Shown here in pieces: positions 40,333-49,500 of a DNA stretch of 64,000 bases. The position numbers and the translations under genes were made by a program. The notes beneath the pieces were generated by a model. The model was not told where the DNA came from. It was given only the letters and a program-made list of their open reading frames with translations, and did not search any database. This DNA comes from DAOTXL01 sp034435455 (GTDB taxonomy: Bacteria; Chloroflexota; Anaerolineae; JAAYZQ01), in assembly GCA_034435455.1 (NCBI GenBank), contig DAOTXL010000094.1, forward strand, positions 62,001 to 126,000, read 5' to 3'. Numbering within the stretch: the first letter of the stretch is position 1; every line of letters starts with the position of its first letter.

Positions 40333-40803
40333 ATGATTGCTGTAGACATTCCCGGCCAGGGAACCCTGGAGTTGGAGCACCTGGTGCTGGACCTGAACGG
40401 CACCGTGGCCCTCGACGGCGAGCTTTTGCCCGGCGTGGCCGAACGGCTGACGGCGCTGGCAACCGGCCTGACCATCCACCTGGTCACGGCCGACACACAT
40501 GGCCGGGCGGCGGAAACGGCCGGGCGGATGGGGGCGCGGCTGGCCCGCATCGCAGCCGGGTACGAGGCAGGCCAGAAACGAGCCCTGGTGGAACGACTGG
40601 AGGCAGAACGGACAGTAGCTATCGGCAATGGGGCTAACGACGCCGACATGCTGGCGGCAGCGGCCCTGGGGATCGCGGTCCTGGGACCGGAAGGGCTGGC
40701 GACGGTGGCGCTGCGGGCAGCCGATGTGGCCGTGGTCCGCATCGAAGAGGCCCTGGACCTGCTGCTGTATCCCCAACGCCTGGTGGCCACCCTACGCCGG
40801 TGA
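40333..40803 (+). CDS. HAD-family protein, soluble P-type-ATPase-like
   Basis: A 156-residue protein. Motif I is DLNGT: the nucleophile Asp is present but the second Asp of the usual DxD is Asn, as in the DKTGT-like form of P-type ATPases and their soluble relatives. Later motifs: T in HLVTADTHG, and IGNGANDADMLAAA for metal binding. It could dephosphorylate a small substrate or be a degenerate phosphatase. The ribosome site before ATG 40333 is weak. It lies between the peroxiredoxin and the MinD ATPases. Confidence 0.82.
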   Translation: MIAVDIPGQGTLELEHLVLDLNGTVALDGELLPGVAERLTALATGLTIHLVTADTHGRAAETAGRMGARLARIAAGYEAGQKRALVERLEAERTVAIGNGANDADMLAAAALGIAVLGPEGLATVALRAADVAVVRIEEALDLLLYPQRLVATLRR

Positions 40804-40848
40804 CAGAGGGAGCATAGTCCTGCCCCTCTATAGCACAGACGGCGTCCG

Positions 40849-41040
40849 GTGAAACCGCTGCCCACAGGCCTGCAGGTCGTCGCCCAGGCGCTGCCGCTGA
40901 CCTACGCCATAGAGGCGCTGCAGGTGGCGCTGACCGGCGGCCCGCCGGGCCACATAGCCCCGGATCTGGCGGCCCTGGCAGCCTTTGCCGTCGTGCCATT
41001 CCTTCTGGCCGTGCGCATCCTGGGCCGACGATGGGTGTGA
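40849..41040 (+). pseudogene. Remnant of an ABC-2 type permease (C-terminal end only)
   Basis: A 63-codon frame (KPLPTGLQVVAQALPLTYAI and a final VPFLLAVRILGRRWV segment) matches the last transmembrane part of ABC-2 permeases, which usually continue with LPLTYAIEALR. No upstream part of the gene is visible; the frame is closed by a stop at 40831-40833. Probably a relic left when the cluster was assembled or the exporter lost. Confidence 0.65.
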
Positions 41041-41085
41041 AGGGCGGTTTGCCACATTGTGACCGGAACCTGGGGAGGTGTGAAC

Positions 41086-41952
41086 GTGATCATCGCCGTA
41101 GCCAGCGGCAAGGGCGGCACCGGCAAGACAACCGTCGCCACCAGCCTGGCCCTATCCCTCGCGGACAGGGAGCCGCTTTTCCTGGACTGCGACGTGGAAG
41201 AGCCCAACGCCGCCCTCTTTCTCAAGCCGACGCTGACCCACCGCGAGGAGGTCGGCATCCCGATCCCGGAAGTGGATTTCGACAGGTGCAGCTACTGCGG
41301 CCGCTGCGCCGGGGTGTGTGCCTGGCACGCGATCGCTGTGGTAAGCCGGAGGGTTTTGGTCTTCCCCGAACTATGCCACGGCTGCGGCAGTTGCACCCTC
41401 AACTGCCCGGAAGGAGCCATCCACGAGATCCTCAACGTCACCGGCAGCCTGGAAGCGGGGCGGGCCGGCCCCATCCTGTTTGCCCAGGGCACGCTGGATG
41501 TGGGTCAGGCGATGGGCACGCCGGTTATCCGCCGGTTGAAGAACCGGTATCTTCGCCCTTCGGACAGGGGGAACGGCGAGCGGGTGGTGATCCTTGACGC
41601 CCAGCCCGGCACCTCCTGTCCGGTGGTCGAGACCGTGCGCGGCGCCGATTTCGTGCTCCTGGTGACCGAACCGACCCCTTTTGGACTGCACGACCTGCGT
41701 CTGGCAGTGCAGGTCGCCCGCGACGAGCTGGGCCTGCCGGTGGGGGTGGTGGTCAACCGGGATGGCGTGGGCGATGGGGGCGTGGACGCTTACTGCGCTG
41801 CCGAAGGCATCCCCATCTTGATGCGCATCCCGCACGATCGGCGCATCGCCGAGGCGATTTCAGAGGGGAAAAGCCTGGTGGAGGTGCTGCCGGAATACCG
41901 CTCCCGGTTCATCCGGTTGTACGAGCAGATCGCCCGGGAGGTTGCCCGATGA
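41086..41952 (+). CDS. MinD/Mrp-type ATPase with inserted ferredoxin domain (1)
   Basis: A 288-residue protein. GTG 41086 is chosen for GGGGAGG 7 nt upstream; GTG 41059 is further upstream. Deviant Walker A SGKGGTGKT at ~7-15. A 2[4Fe-4S] ferredoxin domain is inserted in the middle (CSYCGRCAGVC and CHGCGSCTLNC). Walker B-like VILDAQPGTSCPV. This family accompanies NifX-like proteins in anaerobes and archaea and is thought to work in Fe-S or cofactor assembly, which is not proven. It overlaps the next gene by 4 nt. Confidence 0.92.
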   Translation: MIIAVASGKGGTGKTTVATSLALSLADREPLFLDCDVEEPNAALFLKPTLTHREEVGIPIPEVDFDRCSYCGRCAGVCAWHAIAVVSRRVLVFPELCHGCGSCTLNCPEGAIHEILNVTGSLEAGRAGPILFAQGTLDVGQAMGTPVIRRLKNRYLRPSDRGNGERVVILDAQPGTSCPVVETVRGADFVLLVTEPTPFGLHDLRLAVQVARDELGLPVGVVVNRDGVGDGGVDAYCAAEGIPILMRIPHDRRIAEAISEGKSLVEVLPEYRSRFIRLYEQIAREVAR

Positions 41953-43160
41953 AACAACTGGTCATCCTCAGCGGCAAGGGGGGTACGGGCAAGACCTCGG
42001 TGGCGGCCGCGTTGGCCCATCTGGCTTCGCAGGAGATGTCCATCGTCCTGGCCGATGCCGACGTGGATGCCGCCAACCTGGAACTGGTGCTGTCGCCGCA
42101 AAAGTTGGAAGAGCATCCTTTTATGGGCGGACAGATCGCCATCATCGCCCCCGACCGATGTTCCCTGTGCGGTCGCTGCTACGAGGTCTGCCGCTTTGAT
42201 GCCGTCATCTCTCCCCCGTTTGGGGGAGAGGGAGGCTATCGCGTGGACCCGCTGGCCTGTGAGGGCTGCGCCTCCTGCTTTTACCGGTGCCCGGCCGAGG
42301 CGATCCGCATGGAGGAGCAGCAGGCCGGGCTGTGGTTCCGCTCCGATACGCGCTTTGGGCCGCTGTTTCACGCCCACCTCTTTGCCGGCCAGGAGAACTC
42401 GGGCAAGCTGGTGACGATGGTCAAACAGCAGGGGCGGCGGCTGGCCCTGGAGGAGGGCCGTGAGCTGCTCATGGTGGATGGGCCGCCAGGCATCGGCTGC
42501 CCGGTCATCTCGGCCAGCGCCGGGGCCGACCTTGCCCTGTTGGTAGCCGAACCCACCCTCTCCGGCGTGCACGATCTGGAGCGCATTCTGGGCACGGTGA
42601 ACCACTTTCGGGTGCCGGCGATGGTGCTCATCAACAAGGCCGATGTCAATGCGGCGCACACCGCCGGCATCGAGGCCTATTGCCAGGAGCAGGGGATCGA
42701 ACTTGCCGGCAAACTGCCCTACGATACGGTCGTTACCGAGGCGATAGTCCAGGGCCGGCCGGTAACCCTCTACCAACCTGAGGGAGCTGTGGCCGATGCG
42801 CTGCGCCAGGTGTGGGCCCAGGTGCGAAAACGGCTGAGGGAAGAACCGGCAGCGAAACCGGTCAGCGTGCCGGCTTTGCAGCCAGGGCCGGAGGTCATCC
42901 AGGTCAGGGGGCAACCCCTGCCCGTGCCTGTCCGCTCCGGGGTGCCGTCCGTGGTCGGCGCAGCGTTAACCTGGGTCGGGCGCGAGATCGTGCCCCGTCT
43001 GGCCGACTATATGCTCCGCACAGCCGGGCAACGGACGGCAGGCAAGGGCCAGGCCGAACGAGGCCCGGCTCGCGGCGATGGGGGGCCATCCCGACAACGC
43101 CGCCTGTGGCTGCGCCCCCGGCGCAGGCGGCATCGCCGGCAACGAGGAGGCCAAGGGTGA
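41949..43160 (+). CDS. MinD/Mrp-type ATPase with inserted ferredoxin domain (2), basic tail
   Basis: A 403-residue paralogue. Start ATG 41949 overlaps the previous stop (ATGA). Walker A SGKGGTGKT, ferredoxin motifs CSLCGRCYEVC and CEGCASCFYRC, then VDGPPGIGCPV. The core ends near residue 295. An extra ~105-residue tail follows: Pro-rich, then an amphipathic stretch, and finally an Arg-rich end (RQRRLWLRPRRRRHRRQR). The tail is absent from copy 1. It may bind nucleic acid or membrane, or be a low-complexity extension. The end overlaps the MBL gene by 4 nt. Confidence 0.9.
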   Translation: MKQLVILSGKGGTGKTSVAAALAHLASQEMSIVLADADVDAANLELVLSPQKLEEHPFMGGQIAIIAPDRCSLCGRCYEVCRFDAVISPPFGGEGGYRVDPLACEGCASCFYRCPAEAIRMEEQQAGLWFRSDTRFGPLFHAHLFAGQENSGKLVTMVKQQGRRLALEEGRELLMVDGPPGIGCPVISASAGADLALLVAEPTLSGVHDLERILGTVNHFRVPAMVLINKADVNAAHTAGIEAYCQEQGIELAGKLPYDTVVTEAIVQGRPVTLYQPEGAVADALRQVWAQVRKRLREEPAAKPVSVPALQPGPEVIQVRGQPLPVPVRSGVPSVVGAALTWVGREIVPRLADYMLRTAGQRTAGKGQAERGPARGDGGPSRQRRLWLRPRRRRHRRQRGGQG

Positions 43161-43981
43161 TAAGGACCACCTGTCTGGTTGACAATGCTGTCCAGGCCCG
43201 CTCCACCCTGTGGGGTGAGCATGGGCTGTCGTTTCTGATCGAAACGCAGGGCCGGCGGGCGCTGTTCGACACCGGCGCCAGCGGCTCGGTGTTGCTGCAC
43301 AACCTGTCAGAAGTAGGTATCCTGCCCGGCAGCCTGACCGCCCTGGCGCTCAGCCACGCCCACTACGACCACACCGGCGGCCTGGGCGCCCTGTTGGAGC
43401 TGCGGCCCGGGTTACCCCTGTATGCCCACCCAGACCTGCTGCGTGAGCGATTCTCCCGACAGGGCGAGGATGTAAAATCGGTCGGCTTGCGGCTGACAGA
43501 GGAGACCCTCCGCCGCCTGGCCGACCTCCGTCTGAGCGCCACGCCCCAGGAGGTCCTGCCCGGCGTCTGGACCACCGGCGAGATTGCCGACCGGTCCGAG
43601 GCGGAGGGGCGCAGCCCTCACCACTACATTCGCCACGGCGAAGGCTGGATGCCCGATCCCTATCGCGACGACCTGGCGTTGGTGCTGGACAGCCCGGCAG
43701 GGTTGGCGCTGGTGTGCGGCTGCTGCCATGCCGGCCTGCTCAACACCCTGGCCCACGTGCGGCGAACCTTTGGGCGAGATCCGGTGGCGATCCTCGGCGG
43801 GGCGCACCTGATCCATGCCGACCAGGCCCTCCTGCACCGGATCGTCGAAAGGTTGCGCTCCCTGGGGCCACCGGCCCTCTTTCTCAACCACTGCACCGGC
43901 CAGGCAGCCTATGTAGCCCTGGCCCAGGCCCTGGGCGAGCAGGTAGCCCCCTGCCCGGCAGGCACAGTGCTGGAATTTTGA
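43157..43981 (+). CDS. MBL-fold metallohydrolase (pterin/dihydropteroate-type)
   Basis: A 274-residue protein starting at GTG 43157 (GTGA overlap with the previous stop) behind GAGGAGG. The metal motif SHAHYDHTGG lies at ~66-75. CGCCHAGLLNTL and ILGGAHLIHADQ are typical of the MBL subfamily that includes the beta-RFA-P / tetrahydromethanopterin-biosynthesis-like proteins. The reaction is unknown. It regularly accompanies MinD/NifX genes. Cytoplasmic; no signal peptide. Confidence 0.88.
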   Translation: MIRTTCLVDNAVQARSTLWGEHGLSFLIETQGRRALFDTGASGSVLLHNLSEVGILPGSLTALALSHAHYDHTGGLGALLELRPGLPLYAHPDLLRERFSRQGEDVKSVGLRLTEETLRRLADLRLSATPQEVLPGVWTTGEIADRSEAEGRSPHHYIRHGEGWMPDPYRDDLALVLDSPAGLALVCGCCHAGLLNTLAHVRRTFGRDPVAILGGAHLIHADQALLHRIVERLRSLGPPALFLNHCTGQAAYVALAQALGEQVAPCPAGTVLEF

Positions 43982-44005
43982 ACTGAAAAAGAGAGGTTCT
44001 CCAGG

Positions 44006-45214
44006 ATGCTTTTTTCCTCCCGAACCAGGTGGATTGCCGGAGGGCTGCTCGTGGCAGCCCTCCTCGCCCTGTTAGCCGCCATCGTCCGGCGAGGGGCACC
44101 GGGCGTGCCCGGCGGTGAACTGGCTGCCGGTGAGAGCGAGATCCTCCGGGCCCAGGTGGTGGCGGTGTTGGAAGAGGGAACCATCACCCAGGGCGAGATC
44201 GAGCAGCCCTATCAGCGCCTGCGGTTGCGCTTTACCGGCGGGACGTTGGATGGCCAGGAGGTCGAGGTCGAGCACGGCCTGCTGGGCCTGACCAACCAGA
44301 GCCGGATGTTCCGCGCCGGCGACCGGGTGGTTGTCGAACACAGCCGCACCCCGGAGGGCGAGGAGCGGTTCTTCCTCACCGACTATGTGCGCACCGGGCC
44401 GCTGTTATGGCTGGCGCTGCTGTTCGCAGCCGCGACGTTGCTCTTGAGCGGCTGGCAGGGCGTGCGCTCCCTGGCCGGCATGGGGGTCAGCCTGATCGTC
44501 CTCATCGCCTTTATCGTGCCCCAGATCCTGGCCGGCCACAACCCGGTGGTCATCACCCTCATCGGCTCGGTGGTGATGATGGGCATCAGCCTGTACCTGG
44601 TCTACGGCTGGCGGGCCAAAACGCACGTGGCCGTGGTCGGATTGTTCCTCAGTCTGATCCTGACCGGCCTGCTGGCGACCTGGTTTGTGGGCTGGGCACG
44701 GCTTTCTGGATTTGGAGCCGAGGAGGCCGGGTTCCTGCAGGTGGCCGGGGCGCGGTTGGACCTGCAGGGGCTGCTGCTGGCCGGGATCCTCATCGGTGCG
44801 TTGGGCGCCCTGGACGATGTGGCCATCAACCAGGCGTCGGCCATCTTTGAGCTGAACAGGGCCAATCCCCGGCTGGGCTGGACGGCCCTGTTCCGCCACG
44901 GGATGGTCATCGGCCGCGACCACATCGCGGCCATGGTCAACACCCTGCTGCTGGCCTACGCCGGCGTGGCCCTGCCGCTCCTGCTCCTGCTCTCAGTCTA
45001 TGCCGAACCGCTGGGGACGACCCTCAACCGGGAGATCATCGCCGAGGAGATCGTGCGGACCCTCGTCGGCAGCCTGGGGCTGCTGGCCGGCGTGCCGTTG
45101 ACCACCCTGATCGCCGCCCTGGTTGCCCGGCGCACCTCGCCCGGCCCCGATCAGGGGCCGGGCGAAGCCGGGTCCGAAGGGGGGTTCCATGTCGAGGAAG
45201 GAGAGAAGGGATAG
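44006..45214 (+). CDS. YibE/F-family membrane protein
   Basis: A 402-residue protein with an N-terminal membrane segment (IAGGLLVAALLALLAAIVR), an extracytoplasmic domain to ~residue 120, and then about seven to eight transmembrane segments. The YibE/F motif region GALGALDDVAINQASAIFEL is clear. The family is a predicted transporter with no settled substrate. It lies 4 nt upstream of an iron exporter, so a metal-related role is possible. Confidence 0.87.
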   Translation: MLFSSRTRWIAGGLLVAALLALLAAIVRRGAPGVPGGELAAGESEILRAQVVAVLEEGTITQGEIEQPYQRLRLRFTGGTLDGQEVEVEHGLLGLTNQSRMFRAGDRVVVEHSRTPEGEERFFLTDYVRTGPLLWLALLFAAATLLLSGWQGVRSLAGMGVSLIVLIAFIVPQILAGHNPVVITLIGSVVMMGISLYLVYGWRAKTHVAVVGLFLSLILTGLLATWFVGWARLSGFGAEEAGFLQVAGARLDLQGLLLAGILIGALGALDDVAINQASAIFELNRANPRLGWTALFRHGMVIGRDHIAAMVNTLLLAYAGVALPLLLLLSVYAEPLGTTLNREIIAEEIVRTLVGSLGLLAGVPLTTLIAALVARRTSPGPDQGPGEAGSEGGFHVEEGEKG

Positions 45215-45218
45215 AACC

Positions 45219-46346
45219 ATGTCCGATCCAGAGATGGCCCGCCTGCAGGGCTACTGGCGGGATGAAGTAGCGGCGGCCCAAACCTATCAGCGGCTGGCAG
45301 AGGCGGCCAGAGATGAGCGGACCCGGCAGCTATTGTTGGAAATGCGGGATACCGAGCAGCGCCATGCTGCCCGCTGGGAAGCCCGCATCCGCGAGTTGGG
45401 TGGCGATCTCCCGCCGCCCCCCTCCGTCCGGCGGGCCCGCTGGTTGGGGTTGCTGTCCCGCCTGGGGGGGCAGCAGCAGATCCTCCGCCGGCTGGAGGCG
45501 GTGGAACGGGGGGCGATGGCCGGCTATGGGACCGACCTGGCCGACGCCGAGAGCGCCCGCATCGCCGCCGAGGCCCTGGCCGACGAGCAGGGCCATGCCA
45601 TCGCCCTACGCGCCCTGGCCGGGTTACAGTCCGACGGGCCGGCGGCCATTCTGGGCCGGGAACGATGGCATCGAGGGGGAGGCGGTGCCATGCGTGACCT
45701 GATCTTTGGCATCAACGATGGCCTGGTCTCTACCCTTAGCCTGGTGTCGGGCGTCGCCGGAGCAGACCCCGGCCGGGGAATGGTCCTGCTGGCCGGCGTG
45801 GCCGGGTTGCTGGCCGGGGCCATTTCGATGGCGGCCGGAGCCTACATCTCCAGCAAGTCGGAACGGGAGGTCCACGAGGCGGAGGTGGCGCGGGAGCGGG
45901 AGGAGATGGAGCGCGACCCGGAGGAGGAAAAAGAGGAGCTCCGCATCCTGTACCAGCTCAAAGGCTTTAGCCCCGACGAGGCGGAGCGGTTGGTCGAGCG
46001 TATGAGCCAGGAATCAGAACTGTTCCTGGAGGGCCTGGTGCGGGATGAACTGGGGCTGATGCCGGAGAGTTTCCCCAACCCCTGGAGGGCGGGGGCTTTT
46101 TCCGGTGGAGCCTTCATCCTGGGGGCCATCGTTCCGCTGATGGCCTATTTTTTCCTCGAAGGGATGCCGGCCGTCCTGCTGTCCGCAGCCCTGAGCGTCG
46201 TGGCCCTTTTTGTCATCGGGGTGCTCAAGACCCTCTTCACCGGCTTGCCGTGGCTGAAGAGCGGCCTGGAGATGGTGGCCATTGGGCTCTTTGCCACAGC
46301 GAGCACCTACCTGATCGGAAAGATCTTGGGCGTGCAGCTTTCCTAA
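45219..46346 (+). CDS. MbfA-like iron exporter: ferritin-like domain fused to VIT1
   Basis: A 375-residue fusion. ATG 45219 is used (an in-frame ATG at 45189 lacks support). Residues ~1-150 form a rubrerythrin/ferritin-like helical domain with iron-ligand candidates (MRDTEQRHAARWE, ADEQGHAIALRAL). Residues ~160-375 are a VIT1/CCC1 transporter domain (IFGINDGLVSTLSLVSGVAG, GAISMAAGAYISSKSE). MbfA proteins export iron and protect against iron and peroxide stress. Last gene of the cluster; it ends before a strong hairpin at 46473. Confidence 0.9.
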   Translation: MSDPEMARLQGYWRDEVAAAQTYQRLAEAARDERTRQLLLEMRDTEQRHAARWEARIRELGGDLPPPPSVRRARWLGLLSRLGGQQQILRRLEAVERGAMAGYGTDLADAESARIAAEALADEQGHAIALRALAGLQSDGPAAILGRERWHRGGGGAMRDLIFGINDGLVSTLSLVSGVAGADPGRGMVLLAGVAGLLAGAISMAAGAYISSKSEREVHEAEVAREREEMERDPEEEKEELRILYQLKGFSPDEAERLVERMSQESELFLEGLVRDELGLMPESFPNPWRAGAFSGGAFILGAIVPLMAYFFLEGMPAVLLSAALSVVALFVIGVLKTLFTGLPWLKSGLEMVAIGLFATASTYLIGKILGVQLS

Positions 46347-46374
46347 ACCCCATCGTGGTGGAGCCTGAGAGCCG

Positions 46375-46470
46375 GTCTGAAAAGGTGGTCACGCAGGCGA
46401 AGGTCAAAGGAACACAAAGGAAATAGCTGAAAACCCCTGGTATCCTTCGTGCCCCTGGTGGTTTTCAGAC
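46375..46470. repeat. MITE-like element with GTCTGAAAA / TTTTCAGAC ends (copy 2)
   Basis: A 96-bp element with the same 9-bp inverted ends as 28999-29084 but in reverse orientation; the reversed interior begins CCACCAGGGGCACGAAGGAT. It has no coding capacity. Confidence 0.85.
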
Positions 46471-46472
46471 AA

Positions 46473-46500
46473 GCCCTGCCCCTCCCAGGAGGGGCAGGGC
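46473..46500. terminator. Bidirectional hairpin between convergent operons
   Basis: GCCCTGCCCCTCC (46473-46485) and GGAGGGGCAGGGC (46488-46500) give a 13-bp stem. It lies between the plus-strand iron exporter and the minus-strand oxidoreductase. No T-run. Confidence 0.6.
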
Positions 46501-46514
46501 GCATCGGATAGGCT

Positions 46515-49500
46515 CTAGGTTGCCGTTGCCGGCCGGCCCTTCAGGTATGCCTCCATATACGGCATAAAGTGAGGGATCACCAGCGGCAGCATCTTGGGCA
46601 GCAGGTTGCCCATCGCCGCCGGCATCAGATCGGGCATCTGCTCCTCCATCTGCCTGGGCATGGGGATGCGCCGGCCGACCGCCGCCAGCATGGCCGGCAT
46701 GACCTTGGGCATCATGCCCGGCATCAGGCGGGGGAAGAGGAACGGCATCATCGGCTTCATCATGGCGATCAGCCCGTCGCGCACCGGAGCAGGGGAGGCT
46801 TTGACCATCTTCATCATCCCCCGGAACGGCGCCGGCATGGCCTCGATCATCTCCGGCAGGAGCCCTGCCATGAACTCGGCCATCGCTTCCGGCTTGAGGA
46901 GGCGGATCATCGCCTCGAACACGGCCCACATCTCCAGGGCATAGGGGGTGGGATCGGGGTGCTCAATGCCGGCGCCCTCGCAGGCCAGGCTGGCCAGGTC
47001 AATGATCGGCAGGTTGCGCCCGGTTTTATCGGCCGTGACCCGGAGCTGCACCTCACAGCAGGGGCAGGCGGCCACCACGGCCTGAGCGCCGACGGCGTCG
47101 GCCTCGGCCAGGCGCACATCGCCTATCCGCTTGCCGACATCCGGATCGGCCACCAGGCTCAGTACCGAGCCGCAGCAGTGGGCCTGCTGGCGGTTGTGTT
47201 CCATCTCCACGAACTCGATGCCGGGGATAGCCCGGATTAGCTGGCGCGGCGCCTCGTAGATGTTGCCGGCCCGGCCCATGTGGCACGAGTCGTGCCAGGT
47301 GACCTTCATCCTCACCTCATGGTCGAGTTGGAAGGTACCGGCCTCGATCTTTTCGGCCAATAGTTCGCTGTAGTGTTTGGCCTCAAAGGGATAGTCAATG
47401 CCCAGCTTTTTCGCCCACTCCGGGTAGAAGGTGTGCCACACCAGCCAGCAGGCGGGGCAAGAGGTGACCACCGTCTTGACGCCGCGGGCCTTCATCGCCT
47501 CGATGTTGTGGCGCATGATCTCCTGCCAGGTATCCCACAGGCCGGCGACCAGCATCGGAATGCCGCAGCAGGCCTCATCCTGTCCCAGGTAGGTGAACTC
47601 GATGCCGGCCTTGTGCAACAGGCAGGCGGTGGCCTGGGCGATGTCGTTCTCCACATAGGAGGCGGTACAGCCGGGGAAGTAGGCGATCTCGGCCCGCTCG
47701 GGCAGGATGCCCACCTTGTCCTCTGGCATCCACCTGGGCCGGTCAACGCGGTAGGCCGCCCAGATGTTGTGCTCCTTGTGCAGCGACTGGCGCATGATCT
47801 CAAAGGGCGGGAAGGTCAGCCGGCCCCCGTCGTGGACAAGTTGTCCGCGCAGCTTGAGCCAGGTCGGCTCAATGGGCAGGTCCTCACAGCAGCGCACGTT
47901 GCACAGTTCGCAGGTGGTGCAGGCCAGGATCGTGTCCACCATCTTCTGGTTCCAGTCGGCCTTGCCCTGCATGTACTGCCGCAGGAAATACCACTTGCCG
48001 CGCGGCGTCTGGCTCTCCCAGCCCCGGCCGTAGTATTGGTCGCATTCGTCCACGCAGTAGCCGCACTGAGAGCAGGCGTAGGCGTACCAGGCCACGTCGT
48101 CGGGGATGCCGCGCCGGCCCTGGCCTTCGATCCGCTCGCCGATGGGCGATCCGGCGCTGTTGCCCAGGCGGCGCACCACCGGTTCGAAAGCGCTAGCCAG
48201 GCCCATAAAGGCCGACAACAGCGGTTGGCCGTTCAGGACCTTGCCGGGGTTGAAGAGGTTGCGGGGGTCAACCTGCGACTTGAACCGGCGCAGGCGGTGC
48301 AGGCGGTCGGCCCCCAGCACCCTTTCCGCCTCGCCTGTAAAATAGAGCCCGGTGGCATAGGCCCGCCCGCCGTTTTCCCTGGCGATTTTGAGGACGGTCA
48401 GGGCCAGGCCAAAAGCCAGGTTGAAGGTGAATTTGCGCTCGTCGTGCAGGATAAAGCCCAACAGCGTCACTTCACCATTGCCGGCTACCATCCCTTCCAG
48501 CACCATCGGCAGGGCGATGCGGGTTTCGATCCCCTGCAACACCCGGCCCAGGTTCTCCAGGGGCACCACCACCTCGGCCGGGGCGATGCTCGGCCCCAGG
48601 CGCTTGATGTGCATCAGATTAAAGCGTTCCTGCCATTCGTGCTGCACCACCTCGTCGTCCACCAGCTTTCCACCGCCTGCCTTGAGCAGGGCGGGGAGTT
48701 GGGCAGCGATGGTCTCGCGGCGCGAGGCGGGAGCCACCAGGATGGCGAGATACCCTGGCGGGATGGCAGGGCGATCTTCCTCCACGATGTGGCCATGTTC
48801 CATGTGCGGCGGCAACCGGTTTTTGAGTTCCGCCATCTTGGGGTTAATAAAGCTGACCGACCAGAGGGGCAGGCCGGCCTCTCGAATGGCGGCCAGGCTC
48901 CGCGCCAGGCTCTCGGCCGTGTCGAATTGGGCACCCCACATCACCTCTGACCCGGCAGATCGCACCCGCAGGGTGACGGCGGTGATGATGCCGGTGATCC
49001 CCTCGGCCTCGCTGATCAGATCCAGATCGCTCCCCTTGAATTCCTGCACCTTACCATCGGGCAGCACCACCCGGGCGGAGAGGACGCTCTGACGAAACGG
49101 TCCATACTCGTAGGCCCCGTAGCCCATCCCACCCTGGGCCAGCCAGCCGCCCACCGTGGACGAGGGTGCGCTGGAGGGATAGGTGCATAGCGCCAGGCCC
49201 TGCTTATTCAATTCCTTTCCCAGCTTTTCCCAGACCACGCCGGGCTGCACGGTCACAGTCAGCGCCCCGGCATCCACGGCCAACACCCGGTTCATCCAGG
49301 CCAGGTCCACCACCAACCCGCCCCGGACCGGCACCACACCGCCATAGCCGGAGGTGGATTTGCCCCGTGGCGTCAGCGGCAGGTTGTGGGCCTGGGCCAG
49401 TGCCACGAGCTGGACCACCTCCTCCTCGGTCAGCGGCTGGACCACAGCCGCCGGCAGGGTGTTTCCCACCAGCGGCTTGACTAGGCTGGGTAGCGAGCCT

